From Bog-950 sp035299425 (GTDB taxonomy: Bacteria; Bacteroidota; Bacteroidia; Chitinophagales; LD1): a stretch of 64,000 nt of DNA. The first letter of the stretch is position 1, and each line of letters opens with the position of its first letter. The position numbers were made by a program, and so were the translations under genes. The notes under the pieces were generated by a model. The model was given only the letters and a program-made list of their open reading frames with translations, ran no database searches and was not told the origin of the DNA. Shown piece by piece: positions 1 through 9,191 of this stretch. Where the stretch lies: the NCBI GenBank assembly GCA_035299425.1, contig DATGWP010000047.1, positions 11,467 through 75,466 on the forward strand, given 5' to 3'.

Positions 1-2
1 GG

Positions 3-389
3 ATAGAAATGACCAACGAAAAACCTGTAACTGCTGAAGAGATAGAGCAGGATTACCCTGGTTTTTCTAAGTCGCTTCGCTGGAGCCTGGTACAACGCAA
101 AGTTGTAACTGAGCAGAATATAGAAGTAACCAACGAAGAGGTTGCAGCCCGCGTGCGTGCTAACATGATTCAGCAGTTATATGGCTATGGGTTAAAGAAC
201 ATAGGTGAGGATTGGGTAGAGCAATTTGTGCAAAAGCAACTGGCCGATAAAAAGGTAGTATCGCAAACCCGCGAGCAGTTGCTGGAAGATAAGGTGCTGA
301 GCTACATTAAGAGCAAGGTTAACCTTACCGAAAAGCCAACTACACTGGATGAGTTTAAGGCTTTGGTGGACCAAACTAACGCGGCTTAA
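3..389 (+). CDS. tig: Trigger factor, C-terminal part (partial)
   Basis: The reading frame is open at the left edge of the window, so only the C-terminal 129 or so residues are present. They are charged and helical, as in the C-terminal chaperone arms of trigger factor, the ribosome-bound peptidyl-prolyl isomerase and chaperone that meets nascent chains. The identification rests on the sequence character plus the neighbours: tig-clpP-clpX is a widely conserved order, and clpP and clpX follow directly. The first ATG, at 9, is internal and not a start. A strong terminator follows the stop codon, so clpP probably has its own promoter. Confidence 0.85.
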   Translation: MEMTNEKPVTAEEIEQDYPGFSKSLRWSLVQRKVVTEQNIEVTNEEVAARVRANMIQQLYGYGLKNIGEDWVEQFVQKQLADKKVVSQTREQLLEDKVLSYIKSKVNLTEKPTTLDEFKALVDQTNAA

Positions 390-414
390 TACAAAAGTTC
401 TTAAAGTTTGACGC

Positions 415-440
415 TTTAGGACGCTCAAAACCGTCCTAAA
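415..440 (+). repeat. Small perfect hairpin downstream of tig
   Basis: A 9-bp perfect inverted repeat (TTTAGGACG at 415-423 with CGTCCTAAA at 432-440) lies just ahead of the main terminator. It is followed by A residues rather than T residues, so it is more likely an mRNA 3'-end stabiliser or part of a tandem hairpin than a terminator by itself. Confidence 0.5.
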
Positions 441-446
441 AAATAT

Positions 447-494
447 AAATCGGCTTTCTTCGTCAACATTGGACGTGGAAGCCGATTTTTTTTT
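447..494 (+). terminator. Rho-independent terminator after tig
   Basis: AAATCGGCTT at 447-456 pairs with AAGCCGATTT at 479-488. An inner stem CGTC/GACG adds to it, and a run of nine T residues follows. It is well placed to end tig transcription. Confidence 0.85.
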
Positions 495-535
495 CTCAAA
501 AAACAACTTCATTATTACAACCGAAATAAATAACC

Positions 536-1243
536 ATGAATATTAAAGAAGCACAGGATTTTAAAAATTACGCTGTAAAGCATCACGGCTTAAGCAGCAT
601 GCACTTAGAGAACTACACCAAAAAAGTATATAGCGCCCACAGCGGAGTACAAAACCTTACGCGCACGGTAATTGAAGAAAGACAAATGCCTTTTCGCGAG
701 GTAGATGTGTTTAGCCGGTTGATGATGGACCGTATCATTTTCTTAGGAACGCCTATAGATGATTATATCGCGGCTATTATACAGGCGCAGTTATTGTTTC
801 TTGAAAGCAGCGATGCACGCAGCGATGTGCAGATTTATATCCACAGCCCTGGCGGCGAGGTATATTCAGGCATGGGTATTTACGATACTATGCAGTATGT
901 AAATATGGATGTAGCTACTATCTGCACCGGTATGGCGGCCTCTATGGCGGCTGTATTGCTTTGTGCCGGCGAAAAAGGCAAGCGCACAGCGCTTAAGCAC
1001 GCCCGTGTAATGATTCACCAGCCACTAGGCGGCATAGGTGGCAAGGCCAGCGAAATTGAAATTTCGGTAAACGAGATACGCAAAATAAAGGAAGAACTTT
1101 ACCAGATAATATCTGAGCATAGCGGCAAGCCAATAGACCAGGTATCGCGCGATAGCGACCGCGACTACTGGATGCGCGCACAGGAAGCAAAAGACTACGG
1201 CATGATTGACGAAGTTTTGGTGCGCACCCCTAAAAAGGATTAG
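536..1243 (+). CDS. clpP: ATP-dependent Clp protease proteolytic subunit ClpP
   Basis: This is the serine peptidase core of the Clp protease, a cytosolic tetradecameric chamber fed by ClpX. The nucleophile Ser sits in GMAASMAAVLL, the catalytic His in MIHQPLGG, and an IHSPGG segment lines the active site; the Asp is expected in the D-rich stretch near residue 205. At 235 residues it is about 30 longer than the E. coli protein, with the extra length at the N terminus. The ATG at 536 is used; an internal ATG at 599 would give a more standard length and cannot be excluded. It lies between tig and clpX, consistent with co-function with ClpX. Confidence 0.95.
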   Translation: MNIKEAQDFKNYAVKHHGLSSMHLENYTKKVYSAHSGVQNLTRTVIEERQMPFREVDVFSRLMMDRIIFLGTPIDDYIAAIIQAQLLFLESSDARSDVQIYIHSPGGEVYSGMGIYDTMQYVNMDVATICTGMAASMAAVLLCAGEKGKRTALKHARVMIHQPLGGIGGKASEIEISVNEIRKIKEELYQIISEHSGKPIDQVSRDSDRDYWMRAQEAKDYGMIDEVLVRTPKKD

Positions 1244-1344
1244 AAATACTCCCCTTTACATTCTATACCAAATAAACTACAAGAAACCTCTTGTAACTTG
1301 TGGTTGTATTACGCTACCAACCGTAAAACATTTGTATCTTTAGT

Positions 1345-1362
1345 CCTCGTTTTAGGACGAGG
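1345..1362 (+). repeat. Short hairpin upstream of clpX
   Basis: CCTCGT at 1345-1350 pairs with ACGAGG at 1357-1362 across a 6-nt loop in the 188-bp clpP-clpX gap. No T run follows. It could be a weak processing or attenuation site, and no function is claimed. Confidence 0.35.
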
Positions 1363-1431
1363 CTAAGGACACGAACGTTTGTATGTGGATAAACCCCTTA
1401 ACCCCCAAATTTAAATATAGAACTACCAAAA

Positions 1432-2667
1432 ATGAAAAAGGAAACCGAACCGCAGTGCTCGTTTTGCGGCCGCAAAAAACGTGAAACGCAGATACTGATC
1501 TCTGGAATTGAAGGACACATTTGCGAAAACTGTGTAAACCAGGCCCAGCAGATAATAGATGAGGAGTTGTTTCAGAAACATAAGAAGTTTCAGTTCAACC
1601 TGCCAAACTCTGTAAAGCCACAGGACATTAAGAAGTTCCTGGATGGTTATGTGATAGGACAGGACGAAGCCAAGAAATTTATAGCCGTAGCTGTTTACAA
1701 CCACTACAAGCGCCTTAACCAAACAAAGAGCGATGAAGTGGAAATTGAAAAGAGCAATATATTAATGGTAGGCCCTACCGGTACCGGCAAAACCTTGCTG
1801 GCCCGTAGCATTGCCAAATTCCTGAACGTGCCTTTTGCCATAGTAGATGCTACGGTATTTACCGAAGCAGGCTATGTGGGTGAGGATGTGGAAAGTATAT
1901 TAAGCCGCTTGTTGCAGGTATGTAACTATGATGTTACCGCTGCACAGCATGGCATTATTTATATAGATGAGATTGATAAAATTGCCCGCAAAGGCGATAA
2001 CCCATCTATAACCCGCGATGTGAGCGGCGAAGGTGTGCAACAGGCCATGCTTAAGCTGCTGGAAGGTAGCGAGGTATTGGTTCCACCACAAGGCGGACGT
2101 AAACACCCTGAGCAGAAACTGGTGAAGGTTGATACGAGCAACATCCTGTTTATATGCGGTGGTGCCTTTGAAGGTATTGAGCGCATTATTGCCAGCCGTA
2201 TGAACCAAAGCAAAGTAGGCTTTAAGAAAGGCAAAGACAAGGAGAATGTAGATAAGGATAACTTCCTGCAATACATATCGCCTATGGATATGCGCACGTT
2301 TGGTTTAATACCAGAGTTGATAGGCCGTGTGCCCGTATTGGTGCACTTAGATCCACTGGATAAGCCAGCGCTTGCATCTATCCTCACCGAGCCGAAAAAC
2401 GCCCTGCTGAAACAATACAAGAAGATATTTAAAGCAGATGGTATTGCACTATCGTTTGATGATGATGCTATCGACTTTATTGTTCAGAAAGCGCTTGACT
2501 ATAAGCTGGGTGCCCGTGGCCTTCGCTCTATCTGCGAAGCGTTGATGACCGATGCTATGTTCGAGCTGCCATCGCAGGCTAATATTAAAGAGTTTGTAGT
2601 AACCCGCGAGTTTGTAGAAGAAAAGCTAGGCGATAATACACGCATAAGCAAGCTGCGCGCAGCTTAG
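1432..2667 (+). CDS. clpX: Clp protease ATP-binding unfoldase ClpX
   Basis: AAA+ unfoldase that recognises tagged substrates and threads them into ClpP. The N-terminal zinc-binding domain has the four cysteines of C-x2-C and C-x2-C (residues about 9-34, CSFCGRKK and CENCV). Walker A is GPTGTGKT, Walker B is IIYIDEIDKI, and a sensor-2 arginine lies in LGARGLRS. The 411-residue length is normal for the family. It follows clpP after 188 bp containing a small hairpin, and a palindromic terminator sits downstream. Confidence 0.97.
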   Translation: MKKETEPQCSFCGRKKRETQILISGIEGHICENCVNQAQQIIDEELFQKHKKFQFNLPNSVKPQDIKKFLDGYVIGQDEAKKFIAVAVYNHYKRLNQTKSDEVEIEKSNILMVGPTGTGKTLLARSIAKFLNVPFAIVDATVFTEAGYVGEDVESILSRLLQVCNYDVTAAQHGIIYIDEIDKIARKGDNPSITRDVSGEGVQQAMLKLLEGSEVLVPPQGGRKHPEQKLVKVDTSNILFICGGAFEGIERIIASRMNQSKVGFKKGKDKENVDKDNFLQYISPMDMRTFGLIPELIGRVPVLVHLDPLDKPALASILTEPKNALLKQYKKIFKADGIALSFDDDAIDFIVQKALDYKLGARGLRSICEALMTDAMFELPSQANIKEFVVTREFVEEKLGDNTRISKLRAA

Positions 2668-2751
2668 TAGTAGCAAGTAGTAAGTATTTAGTAATTAGAC
2701 AATACAAATACAGGATACAAATAACATACACACGCACCAACAAAGGAGCGC

Positions 2752-2780
2752 AACGCCTCGCAGATCTGCGGGGCGTTTTT
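2752..2780. terminator. Bidirectional terminator between clpX and the convergent kinase gene
   Basis: A 26-nt near-perfect palindrome (2752-2777, one T/G pairing) is followed by five or more T residues. It overlaps the last codons of the convergent gene and could end transcription from both sides. Confidence 0.8.
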
Positions 2781-3627
2781 ATTTGCTTGCAGGTGTCAAA
2801 TGATAATCTAACAACCTAAACACCGGATTCTTATCCACTATGCCAATTTTGCAGCCATGTTTGGCCGCTACTTTCTCCAATTCATTTCTGAAATGAAAAG
2901 CAATAGAACCTACAAAGTGTATAGGGTATTGTTGGTAGTTGGGGTAACACAGGATGTTGTGCAAAAAGAATTCGGTAAAGCCTTCTTCGGCTAGCTGCTG
3001 CATGTATTCTTTATCGGGGCTATCGGTTAATACTTTAGCAAAGCTGGCGAGGTAAACATTGGCATGCGGCTTTTTATAAACTGCATCGTAAATTTTGTTC
3101 TTCTCCAATCCATAATCATCGCGCAGCATTTTGCTGGTTGCTTCGGGCAACTCTTTGTATAGAAACCTTGCCAGTAATTTTTTGCCAAACCATGCCCCAC
3201 TACCTTCATCGCCCAAAATGTAGCCCAGGCCAAGCGTAGGTCCATCTTCAAGCACACGTTCCCCATCGTATACACACGAATTGCTACCGGTGCCCAATAT
3301 GCAGGCAATACCCGGCTTGCCTCCGCAGGTAGCAAAGGCCGCAGCATTCATATCATGGTCTACCCGTATATCGTTAGCCGTACTGAAAAACTTCTCCATG
3401 GCTACGCGTACTGTTTGCTTTCTGTCGTCGCTGCTGCAGCTGGCGCCATAGAAGTAAACGGCGGTTATTTTATTGCGCAGGTTTACCAGCCACGGGTGTT
3501 TCTCCATCTCGTTATAGATATCATCGCTGCTAAAAAACAAAGGGTTGAAACCGATGGTTTCGTGCAATTCCCTATTCTCAGTAAGCCAATTGGTTTTGGT
3601 AGAGCCGCTCTCTGCTATTATTATCAT
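2779..3627 (-). CDS. N-acetylglucosamine kinase-like protein (BadF/BadG ATPase family)
   Basis: A 282-residue ASKHA-fold sugar kinase of the BadF/BadG/BcrA/BcrD ATPase family, in Bacteroidota usually annotated as an N-acetylglucosamine kinase-like ATPase. The phosphate-1 loop is the start IIIAESGSTKTNW, the phosphate-2 motif is ACILGTGSNSC, and a DHDMNAAA segment holds the likely catalytic Asp. It would phosphorylate an amino sugar in the cytosol, probably during cell-wall amino-sugar recycling. That substrate is inferred from the family. No recycling partner such as a MurNAc etherase lies beside it. Confidence 0.75.
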   Translation of the reverse strand: MIIIAESGSTKTNWLTENRELHETIGFNPLFFSSDDIYNEMEKHPWLVNLRNKITAVYFYGASCSSDDRKQTVRVAMEKFFSTANDIRVDHDMNAAAFATCGGKPGIACILGTGSNSCVYDGERVLEDGPTLGLGYILGDEGSGAWFGKKLLARFLYKELPEATSKMLRDDYGLEKNKIYDAVYKKPHANVYLASFAKVLTDSPDKEYMQQLAEEGFTEFFLHNILCYPNYQQYPIHFVGSIAFHFRNELEKVAAKHGCKIGIVDKNPVFRLLDYHLTPASK

Positions 3628-3724
3628 TTTGCTAAGTGTTTATTAAATCACTACCCGAATATAAACCGATTTAGAAATGATAAAATTTTAGGTATACATT
3701 TAGGTTCTCAAAAAACATCCGCTC

Positions 3725-5572
3725 ATGAAAAAAGGATTACTCCTGTTATTTGTTTTAGCTGCTGCCCTTGTCAATGCACAAGGCCCTTTATCTCCCTCTC
3801 GTTCAAATGTAGACCTGGCGCTGGCGCCGTTTTTTCATGGTGTAGCCAGTGGCGACCCGCTAACCGACCGCGTGATTATCTGGACCCGCATAACTACGGA
3901 AAACGCCACCGAAACGGTAGGGTGGGAGATAGCCACTGATACTACGTTTGCATCGCCTGTAAGTTCGGGCTCGGTAACTACCGATAGCAGCAGCGATTTT
4001 ACTGTAAAAGTAGATGTAACCGGCCTGCAGGAAAACACCTGGTATTACTACCGCTTTAGCAACAACGGGGTCTATTCTATAAAGGGTCGCACGCGCACTA
4101 TGCCTGCGGGGAACGTTGCCAACCTGCGCTTTGCAGTAGTAGCATGTAGTAACTACCAGGATGGATTTTTCAATGTGTATAACGATATAGCAAAGAAGAA
4201 TGATGTAGATGCTGTAATACACTTAGGCGATTACTATTACGAATACGGCCCTGATGATTTTACTCCCGGTGTAGATTCAAGCCGTTTGCAGGAGCCTTAC
4301 AAAGAAATATGGACAAAGGCCGATTACCGTCAACGCCATTCGTTTTATAAACTGGACCCGGACCTGAGAACTATCCACCAGCAGTATCCTTTCTTTACCG
4401 TGTGGGATGACCACGAAAGCGCCAACGATAGCTGGAGCAATGGAGCACAAAACCACACCGATAGTGTAGAAGGCTATTGGGATGACCGCAAGGAAGATTC
4501 GCGCACTACTTACTTTGAATGGATGCCCCTGCGAAATGTGCACAACAGTGTAGATACCATACACCGTTTAATACCTATGGGCAACCTGGCCGATTTAATA
4601 TTGCTCGACTCACGCCTGGAGGGCCGCGAAATACAGGCGGGAACTACCGGTGCTACTGTTACTGATACTAACCGCACCATGTTGGGTGCCCCGCAGCTGG
4701 AGTGGTATAAGCAGCAGCTTTCGGCCAGCAATGCCAAATGGAAACTGATAGGCAACCAGGTAATGTTTGCGCCGCTGGTGGTACCTATATTAGGTGCCCT
4801 TAACCAGGACCAATGGGATGGTTACCCGGCAGAGCGCAACAAAATTCTGCGCCATATTTCTTCTAATAACATAGATAACGTAGTGATACTAACCGGCGAT
4901 ATACATACCAGCTGGGCTAACGATGTGCCCCACCCGGATATGAGTTACAACTCATCTACCGGTGCCGGCTCGGCGGCAGTAGAGTTTGTTTGTACCAGCG
5001 TAACCAGCGGTAGTTTTATTACGTTTTCAATACCCGCCAATCTTATCCCTTCGGTTATTACGCATGTAAAGTATGCCGACCTTGCTAAGCGTGGTTACCT
5101 GCTTTTTGATGTTACCAGCCAGAAAGTGCAGGGCGATTGGGTGTATGTAAATACTATTGAATCGCGCACATATACTTCATCGGTAGGTGCATCGTGGTGC
5201 GATTTAGACGGGGCCAACCACTTAACACAATGCGGCTCGCCACTGGCACCACGGGGCACCAACCCGGGCCTGGCACCGCTAGTTACCGATATGCGCCTGG
5301 TAAAACCTGAGGAGATGACCATGCTTTCGGTATATCCTAACCCAAGTGTGAACGAAGTAGATATACAGTTTTACCTGTTTAAACCAGCTACTGTAAATAT
5401 TATAGTAACCGATATTAACGGGCGCATGGTACACAATCAGCAAGTTCAATATGGGCAGCCGGGCCTTTATAATGCCGAAGCAGATTTATCTAACCTGGCA
5501 GCCGGCACTTACCTGCTAAGCATAGCTACAGGAACCAAGGTAGTATCTAAAAAGATAGTAAAGACAAATTAG
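3725..5572 (+). CDS. PhoD-like alkaline phosphatase with T9SS sorting domain
   Basis: A secreted phosphodiesterase/phosphatase of the PhoD family. A signal peptide (MKKGLLLLFVLAAALVNAQ) is followed by the PhoD N-terminal beta domain, with the start motif FFHGVASGDPLTDRVIIWTR. The metallophosphatase core shows LGDYYYEY, VWDDHE and LTGDIHTSW, which hold metal ligands in this family. The last 80 residues, from about 535, form a T9SS type-A sorting domain (YPNPS, DINGR, AAGTYLLSI), so the enzyme is probably exported to the cell surface. A very long hairpin terminator follows. Confidence 0.88.
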   Translation: MKKGLLLLFVLAAALVNAQGPLSPSRSNVDLALAPFFHGVASGDPLTDRVIIWTRITTENATETVGWEIATDTTFASPVSSGSVTTDSSSDFTVKVDVTGLQENTWYYYRFSNNGVYSIKGRTRTMPAGNVANLRFAVVACSNYQDGFFNVYNDIAKKNDVDAVIHLGDYYYEYGPDDFTPGVDSSRLQEPYKEIWTKADYRQRHSFYKLDPDLRTIHQQYPFFTVWDDHESANDSWSNGAQNHTDSVEGYWDDRKEDSRTTYFEWMPLRNVHNSVDTIHRLIPMGNLADLILLDSRLEGREIQAGTTGATVTDTNRTMLGAPQLEWYKQQLSASNAKWKLIGNQVMFAPLVVPILGALNQDQWDGYPAERNKILRHISSNNIDNVVILTGDIHTSWANDVPHPDMSYNSSTGAGSAAVEFVCTSVTSGSFITFSIPANLIPSVITHVKYADLAKRGYLLFDVTSQKVQGDWVYVNTIESRTYTSSVGASWCDLDGANHLTQCGSPLAPRGTNPGLAPLVTDMRLVKPEEMTMLSVYPNPSVNEVDIQFYLFKPATVNIIVTDINGRMVHNQQVQYGQPGLYNAEADLSNLAAGTYLLSIATGTKVVSKKIVKTN

Positions 5573-5585
5573 CATTGCAATTCTC

Positions 5586-5631
5586 TTAAAAGCAAAGGGG
5601 CTTTCCGCACGGAAAGCCCCTTTGCTTTTAA
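5586..5631. terminator. Perfect 22-bp hairpin, bidirectional terminator
   Basis: The arms 5586-5607 and 5610-5631 are perfectly complementary around a 2-nt centre, with A and T runs at both ends. It sits between two convergent genes and can serve both. Confidence 0.92.
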
Positions 5632-5646
5632 GGATGTCACAGATGT

Positions 5647-6108
5647 TTAGCGCGCAGTCATTCGCTTTTCGTAGTTTACAGTGCCGTGCACACGGGCAAA
5701 AAGTTTGGCAGCCTCCAGGTCAACTTTGCCATCTTTAATCAGGTTATTTTTGTAAATAAGTTTAACGGCCTGGTTCATACCCAGCCATATCCAATCGGCT
5801 TTAATCTCCTGGTCGTCTAAAAAGATAATATCGTGATAGCTCATAGTACCGCGCGGATTGCTTTGGCTAATTGCACGCGAATCGGTATAGTACACGGGTT
5901 TGAAAATTATTAAAGTTTTTCCTTCCAGGTTTTGGATGTTGTAAGTAAAAGCTCCGGCATTGTTTTCCCTTACTATTTTAAAAACCTGTGTGCCGTTTAC
6001 AGTGGCAATCTCTGTTTTACGGTCATAGTCAATATCCAGTTTTTCTTTTTGTGCAAAGGCTGTAGCCATGGTAAGTAACATGGCAAAGAAGAAGATTGTC
6101 TTTTTCAT
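5647..6108 (-). CDS. Secreted hypothetical protein
   Basis: A 153-residue protein with a clear signal peptide (MKKTIFFFAMLLTMATAFAQ). The mature part is a mix of charged and aromatic residues with no catalytic motif that I recognise. It has no lipobox Cys and no T9SS tail, so it is probably periplasmic. It is transcribed divergently from the next gene and shares the terminator at 5586-5631 with the PhoD-like gene. The frame, signal peptide and codon use support a real gene; the function is unknown. Confidence 0.75.
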   Translation of the reverse strand: MKKTIFFFAMLLTMATAFAQKEKLDIDYDRKTEIATVNGTQVFKIVRENNAGAFTYNIQNLEGKTLIIFKPVYYTDSRAISQSNPRGTMSYHDIIFLDDQEIKADWIWLGMNQAVKLIYKNNLIKDGKVDLEAAKLFARVHGTVNYEKRMTAR

Positions 6109-6309
6109 GGGGTTGTTGGTTAAATTTTAAATGTTATTTGGAGTTAATTTGTTCGTGCAAATATTGATTAACGCAGATTTATATCCAAATCATTTTTAGG
6201 CCGGTTTATCGGAGGCCAAAAACAATATGGCTTAATAATTGTTTTATTTTTTTGAGGTTCAGATAGCCTGGGTTATAGTTTCTTACATTTACGGTATAAA
6301 AATGTACGC

Positions 6310-6858
6310 ATGAAAAAAATGTATCTTTTGCTTTTAGTTATAGTAGCGTGTTATAGTAGCGTATCTGCCCAGGAGATATATCGTACCAAGCATGGCGATG
6401 TGGCCATTAGTGTTACTATTCACGATTCGATTTTATTAATGATAAGCAACGAACTTTCGGTAGCGTTAGATTACGAGTCATCTAAGGTATCTTTCAAGGT
6501 ACCCGTAGAAACATTCAACACGCGGGTAGATTCAATTGATAATAAATTGAGGGCTTTAAAAGGCACCATGATAGAGTTTTCGGGCAAAGTGGGCATCACC
6601 ATCAATACGCAAAATTTTGCACCCCAGCGTTATAATCTCGAGGGGCAGGTTACCAGTACTAGCCCCCCCGTACCTGTTAGGGGCAATGGCTCTATGAATT
6701 GCATACCCGCGGGCGACCGTGCAACGCCGGCCTGCACATTTCTTTTAAATTTCGAAACTACCCTTACGGCCCTTCATCTGCGCGAGGCTTTTCCCGATGC
6801 CAACGAAGGTGTGCGGATAGAAGTGAGGCAGTCAATTCTGGAAAGGGATAATGAGTGA
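6310..6858 (+). CDS. Secreted protein, weakly YceI-like
   Basis: A 182-residue protein with a signal peptide (MKKMYLLLLVIVACYSSVSAQ). The order of segments (ESSKVSFKVPVETF, GTMIEFSGKV, RYNLEGQVT) recalls the eight-strand beta barrel of YceI-like isoprenoid-binding proteins, but the match is by eye and weak. It also contains CIPAGDRATPAC, two cysteines that could form a disulfide. It converges on the LptF/G gene with only 6 bp between stop codons and no clear terminator. Confidence 0.55.
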   Translation: MKKMYLLLLVIVACYSSVSAQEIYRTKHGDVAISVTIHDSILLMISNELSVALDYESSKVSFKVPVETFNTRVDSIDNKLRALKGTMIEFSGKVGITINTQNFAPQRYNLEGQVTSTSPPVPVRGNGSMNCIPAGDRATPACTFLLNFETTLTALHLREAFPDANEGVRIEVRQSILERDNE

Positions 6859-6864
6859 GATTTT

Positions 6865-7941
6865 CTACTTGGGTGCCTTTTTCATTAGGTAAATGGCCAG
6901 CGCCAGGTAAAGTAAATTCGGAATCCAAACTCCTAATACAGGCGGCAACGAAGAGTTGGTTGAAAAAGTAACTGAAAATTTCATGATGATTTCGTAGAGC
7001 GCACTAAGCCCAATGCCCAGCACCAAATGCCAGCCAAGCCCACCCCTTACTTTGCGCGATGCAAGGCTTACTCCTATAAGGGTTAAAATGTAGATACTAA
7101 ACGCAGATGAAGTACGGCGCAGGCGCTCTACTTCAAAAAACTCAACATCTGGCTGCCCGCTTTTAATCATTTGGTCTATATAAGCCTTCAGCTCGGGGGT
7201 GGTCATTACATCCTTAAATATTTCGGTAAAACGGATGTCCTCTGGCCTGAATGGCAGCACTGTATCTAATAACGGGCCGCTGGTAATTATATCGCGTTTC
7301 TCATTCAGCCTGCGCTCGTAGTAGTTGTATATTTGCCAATGTTGCTTTACACTATCCCACTCAATTTTTTCGGAGCGTAGTTTATACGATAGCTTACCAT
7401 CTTTAAATTTATCTATAGAAAACTTAAAACCTGTACGGTCGGAAGGCTTATAGTTTTCTATATAAATAATAGTGCCCGGCTCTACCATGCGGTGCAGGTT
7501 ATAGCGCATACCCTGTATGGGTTTGCTCACATATATTCTTTCAAAGGCTATACGCTTACTGTTTGAGTAGGGCACAAAGTAGTGGTTGCCGAAATAAAAG
7601 ATAACAGCCAGTATGGTGGCCCCCACAAAATAGGGATATAGCATACGATAGAAACTGGTACCGCTGTTAAGTATGGCAATTATCTCTGACCGCGATGCTA
7701 ACTGGCTGGTGAAAAATATAACCGATACCAACACAAAGAAAGGCCCAATAAGCGATGTGATGTAGGGGAAGAAGTAAATGTAGTAATCGAGTATAATAAC
7801 CTTAGCGGTGGCATTGTTAGCGACAAACGGATCAATTTTTTCGCTCAAGTCAATAACTATAGTAATGGCCAGTAGCAGCACCATTATAAAAACAAAGGTG
7901 CCTAAAAATTTCTTCAGTATGTACCAATCCAGTTTTTTCAT
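6865..7941 (-). CDS. LptF/LptG family permease
   Basis: A 358-residue inner-membrane protein of the YjgP/YjgQ (LptF/LptG) family, the transmembrane half of the ABC transporter that extracts LPS and passes it to LptC-LptA. Three TM segments at the N terminus (from about residues 10, 50 and 105) and three at the C terminus (from about 275, 300 and 330) flank a periplasmic domain, as in the family. Whether it is LptF or LptG cannot be decided from sequence alone. It lies 1 bp after tgt on the same strand, so the two are probably cotranscribed. Confidence 0.9.
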   Translation of the reverse strand: MKKLDWYILKKFLGTFVFIMVLLLAITIVIDLSEKIDPFVANNATAKVIILDYYIYFFPYITSLIGPFFVLVSVIFFTSQLASRSEIIAILNSGTSFYRMLYPYFVGATILAVIFYFGNHYFVPYSNSKRIAFERIYVSKPIQGMRYNLHRMVEPGTIIYIENYKPSDRTGFKFSIDKFKDGKLSYKLRSEKIEWDSVKQHWQIYNYYERRLNEKRDIITSGPLLDTVLPFRPEDIRFTEIFKDVMTTPELKAYIDQMIKSGQPDVEFFEVERLRRTSSAFSIYILTLIGVSLASRKVRGGLGWHLVLGIGLSALYEIIMKFSVTFSTNSSLPPVLGVWIPNLLYLALAIYLMKKAPK

Positions 7942-7942
7942 C

Positions 7943-9073
7943 TTACAGCCTGCGCATTAGTTTTTCCTGCGTTGTTTTTTTCCATGGCCCAAAAGTGCCG
8001 GCTACAATTTGTTTGCGGGCCTCGGTTACCAGCCACAAATACAGGCTCAGGTTATTAATGCTCGATATCTGGGCTCCCAATATTTCGCCGGTATGTACCA
8101 GGTGGCGCAAAAATGATTTGGAATGATGGCGCATGAGTTCGCAGTCGCTCTCTGCATCTATAGGTGAAAAATCTTCTTTCCACTTTTCATTTTTAATATT
8201 GATAATACCCTGGCGCGTGAATAACATACCGTTGCGCGCGTTGCGGGTTGGCATTACACAATCAAACATATCGATGCCTAACGCTATACCCTCCAAAATA
8301 TTGGCAGGGGTGCCCACACCCATCAGGTAGCGAGGTTTATCTTTAGGCAATATATCACACACCAGTTCGGTCATGGCATACATGTCCTCATCGGGCTCGC
8401 CAACGCTAAGCCCGCCTATGGCGTTGCCCTCGGCGCCCATGCTGGCTATAAATTCGGCGCTTTGCTTTCGTAATTCGGGATAAACACTACCCTGCACAAT
8501 GGGGAAAAGCGTTTGCTTGTAATCGTAAGGGCTCTCTGTTTCATTAAATCGTTTAATGCACCTCTCCAGCCAGCGGTGGGTCATGTGCATCGATTTTTTG
8601 GCGTAGTCAAATTCGCATGGGTAAGGAGTGCACTCGTCAAAGGCCATTATTATATCGGCGCCTATTTTGCGCTGTATATCCATTACCGCTTCAGGCGAGA
8701 AAAAATGTTTCGACCCATCTATATGGCTGCGAAACTCTACGCCTTCTTCTTTTATCTTCCGTATATCGCTTAGCGAGTGAACCTGGAACCCACCGCTATC
8801 GGTAAGTATTGGCCTGTCCCAACCATTGAACTTATGCAGGCCGCCGGCCTTTTCTATAATGCTGGTGCCGGGGCGCAGATACAGGTGATAGGTATTGCCC
8901 AATATTATAGGGGCATTAATAAAAGTTTTAAGCTCGTGCATGTGCACGGCTTTAACCGCACCCAGCGTGCCTACGGGCATAAAAATGGGCGTTTCAATTT
9001 TTCCGTGGTCGGTAAAAATTTCTCCGGCGCGTGCCTTGGTATTCGGGTCTTGGGCAAGTAAGTTAAACTGCAT
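7943..9073 (-). CDS. tgt: Queuine tRNA-ribosyltransferase
   Basis: Exchanges guanine-34 for the queuosine precursor preQ1 in tRNAs with GUN anticodons. The 376-residue length is typical. The nucleophile/general-acid region is ILTDSGGFQV near residue 90, the second catalytic Asp lies in DMFDCVMPTRNARNG, and GGLSVGEP forms part of the base pocket. The family zinc site (C-x-C-x2-C and a His) is not clearly present: near the C terminus only a lone Cys in ESDCELMRHHSKSFLRHL is seen, so the zinc motif looks reduced. It is the first gene of a probable operon with the LptF/G permease. Confidence 0.93.
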   Translation of the reverse strand: MQFNLLAQDPNTKARAGEIFTDHGKIETPIFMPVGTLGAVKAVHMHELKTFINAPIILGNTYHLYLRPGTSIIEKAGGLHKFNGWDRPILTDSGGFQVHSLSDIRKIKEEGVEFRSHIDGSKHFFSPEAVMDIQRKIGADIIMAFDECTPYPCEFDYAKKSMHMTHRWLERCIKRFNETESPYDYKQTLFPIVQGSVYPELRKQSAEFIASMGAEGNAIGGLSVGEPDEDMYAMTELVCDILPKDKPRYLMGVGTPANILEGIALGIDMFDCVMPTRNARNGMLFTRQGIINIKNEKWKEDFSPIDAESDCELMRHHSKSFLRHLVHTGEILGAQISSINNLSLYLWLVTEARKQIVAGTFGPWKKTTQEKLMRRL

Positions 9074-9191
9074 AGCGGGGCTAAAATAGAATTTAGATTT
9101 ACGAAATGGGTATTGCCGGCCGGGGATATGCGGATAACTTTAACCAGCCAACATTCACTCCCCTTGCCACAATTATTTTCTTTGCTATGCC